57,710 nucleotides of DNA from Gammaproteobacteria bacterium (GTDB taxonomy: Bacteria; Pseudomonadota; Gammaproteobacteria; Steroidobacterales; Steroidobacteraceae), in the NCBI GenBank assembly GCA_025357915.1, contig JANYLH010000006.1, forward strand, positions 1-57,710. Reading direction: 5' to 3'. Shown here piece by piece: positions 41,733 through 53,902 of this stretch. How positions within the stretch are numbered: the first letter of the stretch is position 1; each line of letters starts with the position of its first letter. The position numbers and the translations under genes are program-made. The notes beneath the pieces are model-generated. The model had not been told where the DNA came from. It saw only the letters and a list, made by a program, of their open reading frames with translations, and did no database searches.

Positions 41733-41987
41733 CTAGACCCCTACGCGCCAGAGCGCGTCGGCGATGCCGCGCAGTCGCGCAGCCAGCTCGGGATGCTCGG
41801 CTCCGAAACGCACGGCCAGGGATTCGAGCCGCGAAGCATGCGCGGTATCGCCGCTGCCGCCGCGCACCCGGCCGATGTCGGCGGCGATTTCGGCCAGCAG
41901 CTGGCGCGATTCTTCGTCCAGCTGCGGCTTCCCCTGGAGTTCGGCGTGCAGGTGGGCCAGTGCTTCGTGCAAGGTCTGGTTGCTCAT
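41733..41987 (-). CDS. DUF4404 family protein
   Basis: An 84-residue soluble helical protein of the DUF4404 type: MSNQTLHEALAHLHAELQG, then LDEESRQLLAEIAADIGRV, ESLAVRFGAEHPELAARLRG and IADALWRVGV. No catalytic residues or membrane segment are seen, and the family is uncharacterised. ATG at 41987 is preferred; ATG at 41996 would add three residues. It lies between the E1-like gene (convergent, two bases apart) and dinB. Confidence 0.75.
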   Translation of the reverse strand: MSNQTLHEALAHLHAELQGKPQLDEESRQLLAEIAADIGRVRGGSGDTAHASRLESLAVRFGAEHPELAARLRGIADALWRVGV

Positions 41988-42021
41988 GGCCGCCATGATA
42001 ACCGATCGAAACCGAAGGCGA

Positions 42022-43185
42022 TCAGAACAGCTCCAGAGTCTTGACCTCGGCCGGCAGGCGTACTGCGTCGGCGGTTACGAGCCCCCCGACACGTACGCCG
42101 AGCAGGCGCAGCCGGCGCTCGAGCGGCGCGCGCTTCAGGCACTGGCCGGCCGTGCGGCGGATTACCGCGGCGTCGGCAGTGTGGTATTCGAGGGTCTGCG
42201 CGCGGGTCACCGAGCGGAAATTGTCATAGCGCAACTTGACGCCGATCGTGCGGCCGGCATACCCATGCCGGGCAAGATCGGCCGCCAGGCGCTCGCACAA
42301 CGAAGTGAACACTGCGCTCAATTCGGGGCGATCGCTCACCGCGTGCAGATCGCGCTCGAAGGTGGTCTCGCAGCTCATCGACACCGGCTCGCTGTGGGTG
42401 GTGAGTTCGCGCGCATCGCGTCCCCAGGACACTTCGTGCAGCCAGTGCCCGTGATGGCGGCCGAACTGCTCGATCAACCAGCCCGGTTCGCAACGCGCCA
42501 GCTCACCGATGGTGTGTACGCCCAGCTGCTCGAGGCGCGTGCTCGCCTTCGGCCCGACGCCGTTGATCTTGCGGCAAGGCAAGGGCCAGATTCGCCCGGC
42601 GAGATCAGCTGCATGCAGCACGGTGACGCCGGCGGGCTTGTCGAATTCGCTGGCGAGTTTCGCGAGCAGCTTGTTTGGCGCCACACCGATCGAGCAGCTG
42701 AGCCCGGTAGCGGCGTGAATCGCCTGCTGGATGCGCAGCGCCAGCGGCCGTCCGCCCTGCTCGGCGCCGCCCGCGACCGCGTCGAAATCGATGTACACCT
42801 CGTCGATCCCCCGATCCTCCATGCGCGGCGCGATCGCGGTGATGGTCGCCTTGAACAGGCGCGAATAGCGCCGGTACTCCTCGAAGTCGGCGGGCAGCAG
42901 CACTGCTCGTGGGCACAGGCGGGCCGCCTGCATCAGGCCCATGCCCGAATGCACGCCAAATTCGCGCGCTGCGTAGGTGGCGGTGGTGACGACGCCGCGC
43001 CCCTGGTAAGCCTCCAGGCGCGCAAACTCAGTGGCGTTCGATTCACCGCCAGAGCGCCGGCGTCCGCCGATCACGACCGGCTGGCCCTTGAGCTGCGGAT
43101 AACGCAGCAGCTCCACCGAGGCATAGAACGCATCCATGTCCAGATGCGCGATGCGCCGTTCCGGCGCCGCCACGGCATCGTTCAT
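42022..43185 (-). CDS. dinB: DNA polymerase IV, translesion Y-family
   Basis: A 387-residue Y-family polymerase. Catalytic acidic residues are Asp16/Asp18 ([13 protein letters not shown]) and Asp-Glu in [11 protein letters not shown]. The palm has [20 protein letters not shown], followed by the helix-hairpin-helix [20 protein letters not shown]. The little finger ends in a beta-clamp-binding-like TLELF. It copies damaged DNA without proofreading. The ATG at 43185 overlaps the hutI stop as ATGA, so its translation is likely coupled to hutI. No LexA box was seen in front of it, since its start lies inside the hut transcript. Confidence 0.92.
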   Translation of the reverse strand: MNDAVAAPERRIAHLDMDAFYASVELLRYPQLKGQPVVIGGRRRSGGESNATEFARLEAYQGRGVVTTATYAAREFGVHSGMGLMQAARLCPRAVLLPADFEEYRRYSRLFKATITAIAPRMEDRGIDEVYIDFDAVAGGAEQGGRPLALRIQQAIHAATGLSCSIGVAPNKLLAKLASEFDKPAGVTVLHAADLAGRIWPLPCRKINGVGPKASTRLEQLGVHTIGELARCEPGWLIEQFGRHHGHWLHEVSWGRDARELTTHSEPVSMSCETTFERDLHAVSDRPELSAVFTSLCERLAADLARHGYAGRTIGVKLRYDNFRSVTRAQTLEYHTADAAVIRRTAGQCLKRAPLERRLRLLGVRVGGLVTADAVRLPAEVKTLELF

Positions 43186-44393
43186 GGATCGGGCTGGCCG
43201 TGCCAGAGCCGGCTGTGCAACGGCCGAGCGCCGAGGTTGTAGACGAGCTCCGCGGGCTGAGCCACGTTCCAGATAGCGAGGTCACACCACTGGCCGGGCT
43301 CGATCGTGCCGCTGGTCGCCTGCAGGCCGAGCGCGCGTGCCGCGACGCGCGTCACTCCGGCAAGGCATTCCTCCGTACTGAGTCCGAACTCCACGGCGGC
43401 CAGGTTCATGGCCATGAGTATCGAAGTGAGCGGCGAAGTGCCCGGGTTGCAGTCGGTCGCCACCGCCATCGGCACGCCAGCGCGGCGCAGCAATGCGACG
43501 GGCGGGCGCTGCTGTTCGCGCATGAAGTAGAACGCGCCGGGCAGCAGCACAGCGACGGTGCCCATGATGGCCATCGCCTCCACACCGCCCTCATCGGTGT
43601 ATTCGAGGTGGTCGGCCGACAGCGCCTGTGCCCGCGCCGCCAGGAACGCGCCATGCATGTTGGACAGTTGGTCCGCATGGAGTTTCACGCGCAGGCCGTG
43701 CACGGCTGCAACCTGAAAGATTCGCGTCACAGCCGGCGGCGTGAACGCCACCGTTTCGCAGTAGGCGTCAAAGGCGTCCGCCAGGCCGCTGGCGGCCACT
43801 GCGGGAATGAATTCGGTGCACAGTCGCAGGACGTACGTGGCCGGATCGTCAGCGTATTCGGGCGGCACCGCGTGCGCACCCAGGTACGTGGTCGCGACGC
43901 TGAGCGGCCGGACAGTGCCGATTGCGCGCGCGGCCTGCAACATGCGCAGCTCGGTATCCAGATCCAGGCCGTAGCCAGACTTGATCTCGAGCGTGGTCAC
44001 GCCCTCGGCCAGCAGGGCATCGACGCGCGGCAGGGCGCCGTCAATCAGCTCCTGCAGACTCGCCACGCGCGTCGCTTTCACCGTAGAGAGGATCCCGCCA
44101 CCGGAGTGCGCGATGCTCTGGTAGCTCTCGCCGGCCAGGCGGCGTTCGATTTCCGGGGCGCGGTTCCCGGCGTGCACGATATGGGTGTGGCAGTCGATGA
44201 GTCCGGGCGTCACGAGCCGGCCACCGGCGTCAAGGACAATGGCCTGCGGATACCGACTTTGAATATCCTGCAGTGCGCCGACGGCTACGATGCGCCCGTG
44301 CTGCTCGGCAATGGCCAGAGCCGCGACAGGGCCGGCGGCGCCAGTCCAGACCCGGCCGTTGGCAATGATCCGGGTGGGTGCTGGCGCGGGCAT
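43182..44393 (-). CDS. hutI: Imidazolonepropionase
   Basis: A 403-residue metal-dependent amidohydrolase catalysing step three of histidine degradation, imidazolone propionate to N-formimino-L-glutamate. It has the metal HxH in [19 protein letters not shown], the substrate loop [47 protein letters not shown] and [16 protein letters not shown] at 44393 gives the normal start [16 protein letters not shown]. The gene is divergent from hutF with only 49 bases between the start codons, and it overlaps dinB by four bases. Confidence 0.93.
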   Translation of the reverse strand: MPAPAPTRIIANGRVWTGAAGPVAALAIAEQHGRIVAVGALQDIQSRYPQAIVLDAGGRLVTPGLIDCHTHIVHAGNRAPEIERRLAGESYQSIAHSGGGILSTVKATRVASLQELIDGALPRVDALLAEGVTTLEIKSGYGLDLDTELRMLQAARAIGTVRPLSVATTYLGAHAVPPEYADDPATYVLRLCTEFIPAVAASGLADAFDAYCETVAFTPPAVTRIFQVAAVHGLRVKLHADQLSNMHGAFLAARAQALSADHLEYTDEGGVEAMAIMGTVAVLLPGAFYFMREQQRPPVALLRRAGVPMAVATDCNPGTSPLTSILMAMNLAAVEFGLSTEECLAGVTRVAARALGLQATSGTIEPGQWCDLAIWNVAQPAELVYNLGARPLHSRLWHGQPDP

Positions 44394-44442
44394 GAATGCG
44401 AGATTACCCGCCCTGCTCCGCCGGCGCCATGCGGGTGCTAAC
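44394..44442. promoter_or_regulatory. 49-bp divergent spacer between hutI and hutF
   Basis: The spacer between hutI and hutF is too short to hold two full separate promoters outside the coding regions, so the promoters must overlap or extend into the genes, allowing one regulator to control both directions. No HutC-like palindrome was recognised, and no hutC or hutR gene is in the window. Confidence 0.4.
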
Positions 44443-45832
44443 ATGTTGCCAATGCAGCAGGAAGCAGGCACGGCGCAGCAGGCGGTCACCTACGCCAACC
44501 TGTGGCTGGACGGCCGCTGGCTGCGCAATGCCACGGTCCGCATCGGCGGCGACGGCAACACCGTGGACGTGGCGACCGGTCCCGGCCCCGCCACAGCTCC
44601 TGTCCGCGGCCTCACCGTGCCGGGCCTGGTCGACGCGCATTGTCACGCCTTCCAGCGCGCGCTCGGCGCCTGGACGCAGCGTGCCGCCGGAACACGCGAC
44701 GACTTCTGGAGCTGGCGCGAGACCATGTATGCGCTGGCGGGCCGCCTCAGCCGCGAGGATCTTGAAGCGATCACGGCGCGCTGCTATCTGGAGTTGCTCC
44801 GGGGAGGCTACACCTCGGTTGCCGAGTTCCTGTATCTGCACCGCCTGGGCGAGCGGCGTTCGCTCGATGCCGACCAGGCCGTCGCTGCCGCGGCACGGCG
44901 CACCGGCATGGGCCTCACGCTCCTGCCCACGTTGTATCAGCACGCTGATTTCGGCGGCGCGCCGCCGTGGCCCGGCCAACTCCCCTTCGTCCGTGACACC
45001 ACGCTGTTCCTCGAGGACTGGCAGGAACTGCGCCGGCGTTATCCGGCCGGCGGCGATGTGGGGCTGGGCATCGCCTTCCACAGCCTGCGCGCCGTGGACA
45101 TCGACACCATCGCCCGCGTACACCAGGGACTCCACGCCGACCCGCAGTGCCGTTGCATTCATATTCATGTGGCAGAGCAGCCTGCCGAAGTCGCCGGGTG
45201 TCTGCGCCAGCACGGTGCGACGCCCGTAGCGCTGCTGGCCGCGCGCGGCCTGCTCTCCCCGCAATGGGCGCTGGTGCATGCGACGCACGCCACCGAGGCC
45301 GAATTGAGCCAGCTGCGCACAGCACAGGCGACGCTGGTGCTGTGTCCCACGACCGAGGCCGACCTGGGCGACGGCTGTCCGCCGCTCGGCGCATTCCTTG
45401 ACGCCGGCGGCGCCATGGCCATCGGGTCCGACAGCAACATCGGCCGCAACGCGCCCAACGAACTGCGTGCGCTCGAGTGGTCACAACGTCTGGCGCGTGG
45501 CCGGCGCAACGTGCTCAGCAGCGCCAACGATCCCGCGGTGGCGGATCGGTTGTTCCGGATCGCATTGCACGGCGGGCGGCGCGCGATCGGCGCAAAGGCG
45601 CGTGCCGATTTCGTCACCTACGACGCGGGCGAAGGCGACTGGGATTTGCAGGCGAGCGAAGATTATCTGAGCGCTTTGGTATTCGATACTGCCGCGCCGT
45701 GTGCGCGGCAGGTGATGATTGGCGGTCGCTGGGTCATCCGCGACGGCAGGCATCCCGGGGAAGCACAGATCGAGGCGCAGTACCGCGAGACGCTGCAGCG
45801 GCTGCGCACGCATATCCAGACTGGAAAGAACC

Positions 45833-45840
<8 letters not shown>
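44443..45840 (+). CDS. hutF: Formimidoylglutamate deiminase
   Basis: A 465-residue amidohydrolase converting N-formimino-L-glutamate to N-formyl-L-glutamate and ammonia. It has [19 protein letters not shown], the metal HxH in [15 protein letters not shown], the HutF-typical [43 protein letters not shown] and the Asp of [20 protein letters not shown]. Its presence with hutG shows the two-step route instead of direct formiminohydrolase. ATG at 44443 or 44452 is possible. Its end overlaps the hutU start by eight bases. Confidence 0.92.
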
Positions 45841-47511
<1,671 letters not shown>

Positions 47512-47515
<4 letters not shown>

Positions 47516-49053
47516 GCGCGCCACGCGGCCGCGTATCCGCGCTGCGCGCCGGCGCACTGACGCTCGAAGCGTTGCGCGCCGCGTATCGCGACACCACCAG
47601 CATGAACCTCTCCAGCGCTGACCTTGGCCGCGTACGCCGCTCGCGCGCGGTGATCGAGGGCCTGATCGCGCGCGGCGAAACCGCCTACGGCGTCAACACG
47701 GGCTTCGGTTCGCTCGCCAGTGAGCGGATCTCGGCGGCCGACCTCGCGCAGCTGCAACACAATCTGGTGCTCTCACACGCCGCCGGCACCGGCGAACCAC
47801 TGCCCGATGATGTCGTGCGCTTGATCCTGGTGCTGAAGATCGCCAGCCTTGCGCAGGGCTATTCCGGCGTGCGGCCGCAGACGCTGCGGGCGCTGCAGGC
47901 ACTGCTGCGTGCACACGTCTATCCGGTGATTCCGGGCCAGGGCTCGGTGGGTGCTTCCGGCGACCTGGCGCCGCTGGCGCATCTGTCGGCGGTACTGCTG
48001 GGCGTGGGCGAAGTACGGCACGAGGGTCGCGTGTTGGGCGCGCGCCGCGGACTGGAAATCGCGGGACTCCAGCCCCTCAGGCTCGCGGCCAAGGAAGGCC
48101 TGGCGCTGCTCAACGGCACCCAAGTCTCCACGGCGCTCGCGCTCGCGGGGCTGTTCGCCATCGAAAATGTCTTTGCCGGCGCCCTGCTCACCGGCGCCAT
48201 GTCGGTTGATGCCATGAAAGGGAGCGACGCGCCCTTCGATGCACGCATCCATGCCGTGCGGCGCCAGCCCGGCCAGATCGAGGTGGCCGCGCAACTGCGC
48301 TCCCTCCTGCGCGGCAGCCGCATCCGCGCCTCGCACGTGGACTGCTCGCGCGTGCAGGATCCCTATTCGCTCCGCTGCCAGCCGCAGGTCATGGGCGCCT
48401 GCCTCGATCTGCTGCGCGCGGCCGGCGCCACGCTGCTACGCGAAGCGAACGCCGTCACGGACAACCCGCTGGTATTTGCGCGCGACGACGAGGTGCTGTC
48501 CGGGGGCAACTTTCACGCCGAACCCGTGGCCTTCGCGGCCGACCAGCTCGCCCTGGCGATCGCCGAAGTCGGTTCGATTGCCGAACGCCGCATCGCGCTG
48601 CTGGTTGACACCAAGATGAGCGGCCTGCCCGCCTACCTGGTCGCCAACAGCGGCGTGAATTCCGGGTTCATGGTGGCGCAGGTCACCGCCGCGGCGCTGG
48701 CTTCGGAAAACAAGTCGCTGGCGCATCCGGCCAGCGTCGACAGCATTCCGACCTCGGCCAACCAGGAGGACCACGTGTCGATGGCCACCTATGCGGCGCG
48801 GCGCCTGTTGGCGATGGCCGGCAACGCAGCGGGCATCATCGCCATCGAATTGCTGGCCGCGGCGCAGGGCCTGGATTTCCATCGCCCGCTGCGCAGTTCA
48901 GCTGCACTGGAAGCGGTGCACCGGTTGCTGCGCCGGAACGTGCCCGTGCTCAAGCGCGACCGTTACTTTGCGCCGGACATTGCCGCCGCGCGTACCCTCA
49001 TCACCGGCGGCGCACTGCGCGAACACGTCGCGTCGCGCCTGTTCGCGCGGTGA
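47512..49053 (+). CDS. hutH: Histidine ammonia-lyase
   Basis: A 513-residue MIO-dependent lyase making urocanate and ammonia from histidine. The prosthetic group forms from Ala148-Ser149-Gly150 in [16 protein letters not shown]. The Tyr of the catalytic loop lies in [13 protein letters not shown], and [20 protein letters not shown] and SADQ-type residues are present ([16 protein letters not shown]). ATG at 47512 overlaps the hutU stop; its own stop overlaps the hutG GTG start. It is central to the compact operon hutF-hutU-hutH-hutG. Confidence 0.94.
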
Positions 49054-49844
49054 CCCACACGCTCGTAATGGGCACCACGCCGCTGATCATCAGCGTGCCC
49101 CATGCCGGCACGGGATTGCCGCCGGAGCTTGTCCCGCAGCTCACGCCGCGCGCGCTCGCGATGCCGGATACCGACTGGCATGTGGCCGAGCTCTACGACT
49201 TCGCGCCCGCATTGGGCGCAACCATGATCGTCGCGAGCCACTCGCGCTACCTGATCGACCTGAACCGGCCGCCCGACGACGCGGCGCTCTACAGCGCCGC
49301 GCCGCAAACCGGCCTGTGCCCGACGCAAAGCTTTGCCGGCGAGCCACTCTACCTCGATGGCCGCGGGTCGCTCACCGCTGCCGAGATCGCGCGGCGCCGG
49401 GCACAGTACTGGGAGCCCTACCACGCCGCGTTGCGCGCCCGGCTAGAGGCGACGCGCGCGCGCTTCGGCTATGCCGTGTTGCTCGACGCACATTCGATCC
49501 GCAGTGTCGTGCCGCGGCTGTTCGCCGACCGCTTGCCGGACATCAACGTCGGCACGTACGACGGCCGTTCCTGCTCCGGCCGGGTCAACGAGACGCTGGG
49601 GCAGGTGCTTGCCGCCGCACCGCGCTGGTCGCATGTGTTCGACGGCCGTTTCAAGGGCGGGCATATCACGCGCCACTACGGTGAGCCGGCGCGCAGCGTG
49701 CACGCCTTGCAGATCGAACTGGCGCAATCCAGCTACATGGACGAGTCGGGCACAGCTTACGACGCGCAACGCGCGGAGCCGCTGCGGGAACTGTTGCGGA
49801 ACATCGTCGAGTCATTGATCGCGCTGCCGCTCGCGGCAGGTTGA
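49050..49844 (+). CDS. hutG: N-formylglutamate deformylase
   Basis: A 264-residue N-formylglutamate amidohydrolase giving glutamate and formate, the final step. The fold motifs are [51 protein letters not shown] and [13 protein letters not shown], with the metal ligands in these segments, and [14 protein letters not shown] at the end. The start is GTG at 49050, overlapping hutH as GTGA; the first ATG is six codons later. It is the last gene of the hut operon and is convergent with the esterase gene. Confidence 0.9.
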   Translation: MTHTLVMGTTPLIISVPHAGTGLPPELVPQLTPRALAMPDTDWHVAELYDFAPALGATMIVASHSRYLIDLNRPPDDAALYSAAPQTGLCPTQSFAGEPLYLDGRGSLTAAEIARRRAQYWEPYHAALRARLEATRARFGYAVLLDAHSIRSVVPRLFADRLPDINVGTYDGRSCSGRVNETLGQVLAAAPRWSHVFDGRFKGGHITRHYGEPARSVHALQIELAQSSYMDESGTAYDAQRAEPLRELLRNIVESLIALPLAAG

Positions 49845-49861
49845 GTGGAGCGCCGGCGCGC

Positions 49862-50893
49862 TCAGGATCGATCGAAGAAATCCAGGATCAGCTTCCACGA
49901 CCACGCAAATGCATAGTCGTGGCCCATGTTCGCGCGGCAATCGAGCACCGCGGGCCAGCGCGCGCCTTTCACGGGGCAGTAGCTCCGGCAATCGGCAGGA
50001 CTCCCGGCGCGCCCGAACGGCACTTCCTTGTTGGCCGCGGCGCAACCCGCGGCGACGGACCAGGATTTCACGATGGCCGTCGCGCCGGTGTAGTAGTAAC
50101 GCTCGCCGTCATTCGAACTCGTCGTATACGCCGCGTCGTCCCAGGCGCCTGGCGGAACGATCGGGTCACTGGTCCCGGTGATCAGGATCGCCCGCCGGCC
50201 GCCCTTCCTGCCCGGACCGGCGAGATAGCCACGGTGCGGCAGTCCGATCAGGGCCGCGATGGCGCGGAAGGTCGGTGCACTTGACGGGTTCTGTCCTAAC
50301 TCCCAGGTGAACATCCCGCCGGTCGAGCCGCCGGCGGCGTATATATGCGTCGGGTCGATGCACAGCCTGGCCTTGAGGTGGCGCACCAGCGCCAGCGTGA
50401 AGGCAACGTCGTCGTCCTGGCATTGCGTCCACGAACACGTGTTGCGCGCGATGCCGGACTTACAGGATGGAAACGTGTAGTCAGGCGTCGTGACGGGATT
50501 GCAGGTCGTAGCGGTATCACCGGCGGATGCGGGGTTGACGCCATCGCCGTCGAGACCGGTTGCGGAGCCGGGAAAGGTCCAGGAATTCCGGCTGTAGTCC
50601 GGAGCGCCGGAACCCAGGCCGCGCGGCCCCACCAGGACGTAACCGCGCCTCCGGGCCTCGTTGATGACGTTGGGGTCGTCCATGAACTCGCCCTCATCGC
50701 CCCCCCAGCCGTGAAATACGACGACCAGGCGCGCTGGCGCATCGCGCTTGTAGCTGGGCGGCACGTAGAGACGGAAGGTCCGCGCGATACTACTAACGGG
50801 CAGTGTGTAGGTGCCGCTGTTAAGGCCGGGGCCGCCACATCCTGATTCCTGCGCGCCGACAGCAAGTGAGCACGCAGCAAGGCCGGCAACCAC
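49862..50893 (-). CDS. PHB depolymerase/LpqC-type exported esterase
   Basis: A 343-residue alpha/beta hydrolase of the polyhydroxybutyrate depolymerase/feruloyl esterase (LpqC) type. It has LVVVFHGWGGDEGEFMDD, the nucleophile Ser in YAAGGSTGGMFTWELGQ, an Asp/His-containing C-terminal part (TGTSDPIVPPGAW, ANMGHDYAFAW) and a Cys-rich middle (CNPVTTPDYTFPSC and CSWTQC). Exported: the GTG at 50893 gives only MVAGLAACSLAVGAQ. A CTG at 50923, overlapping the DUF4337 stop, would provide the basic residues of a proper signal (LRPSIAARAGVV). The real start may be non-canonical. Substrate is unknown. Confidence 0.72.
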   Translation of the reverse strand: MVAGLAACSLAVGAQESGCGGPGLNSGTYTLPVSSIARTFRLYVPPSYKRDAPARLVVVFHGWGGDEGEFMDDPNVINEARRRGYVLVGPRGLGSGAPDYSRNSWTFPGSATGLDGDGVNPASAGDTATTCNPVTTPDYTFPSCKSGIARNTCSWTQCQDDDVAFTLALVRHLKARLCIDPTHIYAAGGSTGGMFTWELGQNPSSAPTFRAIAALIGLPHRGYLAGPGRKGGRRAILITGTSDPIVPPGAWDDAAYTTSSNDGERYYYTGATAIVKSWSVAAGCAAANKEVPFGRAGSPADCRSYCPVKGARWPAVLDCRANMGHDYAFAWSWKLILDFFDRS

Positions 50894-50919
50894 TCCGGCT
50901 CGCGCAGCAATTGATGGCC

Positions 50920-51477
50920 TCAGTACCAGGCTGCTATCCAGAACCCCACGCCAGTGAGCGCACTCAGGCCGGAAATCACCAGCAACCAGCGCTGGCGCGT
51001 CAGCACGGTGAGCGCGGCCAGCGCGATGGCCACCTGTACGAGCGCAAGGGCCTGCGCCAGGTGATGGTGTGGTTTGAATGCCCGTGCGCTTGCGGCGTCC
51101 GCAGCCCTGGCTTCGTCGTCGAACGTTCTGGCCGCTTTCTGGATGTCGGCCTTCTCATCAGCGTAGCGCCGGGCTTCGGCGGCCAGGGCGGCGCGCTCAG
51201 CTCCAGAGGCGCCGGCCGCATGCTCGATGATGACTTGCTTGATACCCTTGGCCTGGTAGTAGGCCCATTGATCCGAGGCTTCGGACTTCTTCAGGATCGC
51301 CTCGTTCTTGAGCTCGAGTCCGAGCGATTCGCTGCCGGCGTTCTGGTAGGCGATGATCGCGCCGATGGTGGCGAGCACCGCGGTGAACATGGCCACCCAA
51401 CGGCCCAGCGAATTTTCGTGCGCAGCGTGCTCCACCGCGTGGTCATGCTGGCCGTGAACTTCAAATTCTTCACTCAT
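50920..51477 (-). CDS. DUF4337 family membrane protein
   Basis: A 185-residue protein with a charged N-terminus (SEEFEVHGQHDHAVEHAAHE), a membrane helix (WVAMFTAVLATIGAIIAYQN), a long helical middle and two more hydrophobic segments at the C-terminus (LAQALALVQVAIALAALTVL and WLLVISGLSALTGVGFWIAA). This order is that of DUF4337 proteins, which are uncharacterised. It ends WIAAWY, and its stop overlaps a possible CTG start of the esterase gene. It lies downstream of the GH15 gene on the same strand (34 bases). Confidence 0.8.
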   Translation of the reverse strand: MSEEFEVHGQHDHAVEHAAHENSLGRWVAMFTAVLATIGAIIAYQNAGSESLGLELKNEAILKKSEASDQWAYYQAKGIKQVIIEHAAGASGAERAALAAEARRYADEKADIQKAARTFDDEARAADAASARAFKPHHHLAQALALVQVAIALAALTVLTRQRWLLVISGLSALTGVGFWIAAWY

Positions 51478-51511
51478 GGCGTTGCAGATTATCCTTGTCG
51501 CCGCGGGAAGA

Positions 51512-53878
51512 TCAAACCACCGCCACCAGGAAGTCCACGCCTTCCCAGCGCGCCGCGTCGGTCCAATAGGGCGTGAAGGTCACGCGCGCGCCGGCGGGCA
51601 GCGCCGCGGTGGGCACATCGAAAAAATGCGTGCCCAGGCCACTCGGGCGGGTGTCGCTGTCCTGGCTGCTATGCCATCCATCGACCGTCCAGCGGATGCG
51701 CGCTGGCGCAAGCAGTTCGACGCGCAGCGTACAACCGGCGGGCAGCTCACGCAGCTTCTGGTTGAAGCGCCAGCCGCGCAATTTCGATCCGGTCTGCTGT
51801 ACGGCGTAGCGCTGCCAGGCCTGCGGCGGCATATCGAACACGCGCCCATCGCCGAGCGAGCGCACCAGCTTGAGATACTCGGCGTGCGCCCAAACCAGTG
51901 GCATGGCCGAACCCGCGGGTTGGCCGAAAAACAGTTCGTGTCCGGGAATGTCGGCAGTGTCCCAGCTCTGCTCAGGGAGCAGGCCGCCCGGCCCCGCCAT
52001 GGCTTCAAAGCTCCGTTGCAGCACCGCCGCCGCAGCGCGGTCGCCGCGCGCCAGTTCGTAGTGGGCGCGCTCGCCGCTCAGCAGTGGCCACAGCCGTCCG
52101 ATGCCGGTGCCATTGAAGGGTGAACCGTCAGCGTGCTCGCCGTAACCGTCCGCGGTATAGCGATGCCAGGCCGGGCCGCAGGGCAGCTGTACCTTGAGCT
52201 CGGCATCGATGACTTTGAGGGTATTGAGGATGCGCGGGTCGGCGGCGGCGCGCAGGCCGAAGCGCACCAGTGCGAGCGCGTCGGTGGCGACGATCTCATC
52301 GGCGCGACGCCGCGTCTCGCCTTCCGGGCGATTCCTGATGTCGATGAGCTCATCGGCATCATTACTGTCACCCTCGGCGATACGCACGTAATAGCCATCG
52401 ACGCCGCACTTGCGGGCCAGCGGGGTATCGGTCACGTACAGCCAGCGTTCGATCTGCGCATTCCAGCTGTCGGCGGTGTCGCGCAAATACGGCGCCAGTT
52501 CCGGCTCGCCAGCCTTCTGCGCGTACTCGGCCGCGACCAGCAGCGCAGCGATTTCCGCTGCGAGCGTATAAGGTGTGTAACCACCGTCTTCTTCCCAGCG
52601 ATCCTGCGGCGTCACCGCGCCGTTGCACACCAGGAACGCCGCGGCCGCGCGCACCATCGGCCAGAAGCGCTGCGTCGCCAGGTCCTCGGGCAGCAGCGCG
52701 CCTTCGCGTGCAGCGAGATCCAACAGCAGGATCGGCAATGCCGTCTCGTCCATCTGCAGACCCTGCCAATAGGCCTTGCCGTCGACCCACATGTTCTGCG
52801 GCCAATGCCCGTCGGCGTGCTGCGTGGTCGCAAGGTATACCAGCGCCTCGCGCGCATCGGGTTTGGCGCCGGCGGCCAGCAAGCCGCCCGCGGACTGCAC
52901 CATGTCGCGCGGCCACACCAGGTGGTAGCCGCCGAGGTCGCCGTCGCCCTTGGAAAACCCCCACGGCACGGCCAGGCTCGCGAGCATCGCGCCGGGGATG
53001 AGTTTCGACTCATGGGTCTTGATCACGGCCGTGCTGACGGCCGAGAGCGCGCCGCGCGGCGCGGCGGCGCAGCGCGACTGCCAGCGCTCCCAGGGTTGCA
53101 CGTAGCGCTTGAGCAGCACCGGGAAACCTTCCTCGAGCGAAGCGCGTGCCTGGTACCCGGCCTCTTCTGCGTCGCGCCCGACGGCAATGGCCAGCACGGT
53201 TTCCCCGTCGTGGAGCGACAGTTCACCGACCAGCGCGACATTGCCATTCTCGGCCCGCGTGTATGGCCACTGGAGCGAGCCGTGCGCCATCAGGTCCTGC
53301 CAGCCGTCCGACACGCCCACGAACCCAACCGAGCGGGCGCCGAATCCGCCAGCGGACATCAGGCACAGCGCGCGATCAGCGCGCGCGGCAAACAATCCCG
53401 GATTGCCGCGATAGTCGCCGAGCCAGGCGGTATTGCCGGCGCCGTAATTGCCAAGGTGCGGCGCCAGCAGCACGTACACCCGGTAGTCCTCCGCGTCGCC
53501 CTTGAGCGCCGCGAACTTCAGCCGCACCAGCAGCACCGGCCGATCGGCGTCGGTGATGATTTCGGTCTGCAGGCGAAACCGCCCCTGCAGGCACTCGCTC
53601 CCGACGGCGTAGTAAGGCACGCCGGGATGTGGGCAGCGGGTCAGGTGCCGGGCGTGGCGCTTGATCTCGGCGACGAAGCCGTCGGGGCCCACGATGAGGA
53701 ACCCCACGTCGCGCGTAGCCGCCTCGTCGATGCGCGGCGCGTAGATCTCGTTGATGATGCCGTGCGAAAGCGTGAACCAGATGGGGCTCCCGCCCAGCGC
53801 GGTGCCCACGCCGCTCTTCGCGGCCGAAGTCCAACGGCCGGGGATCCCCGGTCCTCCGGGTGCCAGATTTTCACTCAC
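51512..53878 (-). CDS. GH15 glucoamylase-type glycosidase
   Basis: A 788-residue glucan 1,4-alpha-glucosidase of family GH15. The N-terminal beta-sandwich (residues 1-260, beginning with GIPGRWTSAAKSGVGTALGG) leads into the (alpha/alpha)6 barrel. The barrel has WPRDMVQSAGGLLAAGAKPD, DRWEEDGGYTPYTLAAEI with a catalytic Glu, and LLPEQSWD with the second. A C-terminal beta domain ends the protein. It has no signal peptide, so it acts on cytoplasmic maltodextrin or glycogen. It is followed by DUF4337 and preceded by the glucose-dehydrogenase-like SDR on the same strand, with malQ divergent. Confidence 0.9.
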   Translation of the reverse strand: MSENLAPGGPGIPGRWTSAAKSGVGTALGGSPIWFTLSHGIINEIYAPRIDEAATRDVGFLIVGPDGFVAEIKRHARHLTRCPHPGVPYYAVGSECLQGRFRLQTEIITDADRPVLLVRLKFAALKGDAEDYRVYVLLAPHLGNYGAGNTAWLGDYRGNPGLFAARADRALCLMSAGGFGARSVGFVGVSDGWQDLMAHGSLQWPYTRAENGNVALVGELSLHDGETVLAIAVGRDAEEAGYQARASLEEGFPVLLKRYVQPWERWQSRCAAAPRGALSAVSTAVIKTHESKLIPGAMLASLAVPWGFSKGDGDLGGYHLVWPRDMVQSAGGLLAAGAKPDAREALVYLATTQHADGHWPQNMWVDGKAYWQGLQMDETALPILLLDLAAREGALLPEDLATQRFWPMVRAAAAFLVCNGAVTPQDRWEEDGGYTPYTLAAEIAALLVAAEYAQKAGEPELAPYLRDTADSWNAQIERWLYVTDTPLARKCGVDGYYVRIAEGDSNDADELIDIRNRPEGETRRRADEIVATDALALVRFGLRAAADPRILNTLKVIDAELKVQLPCGPAWHRYTADGYGEHADGSPFNGTGIGRLWPLLSGERAHYELARGDRAAAAVLQRSFEAMAGPGGLLPEQSWDTADIPGHELFFGQPAGSAMPLVWAHAEYLKLVRSLGDGRVFDMPPQAWQRYAVQQTGSKLRGWRFNQKLRELPAGCTLRVELLAPARIRWTVDGWHSSQDSDTRPSGLGTHFFDVPTAALPAGARVTFTPYWTDAARWEGVDFLVAVV

Positions 53879-53902
53879 GACTGCGGACCTGCGCCATGAC
53901 TG

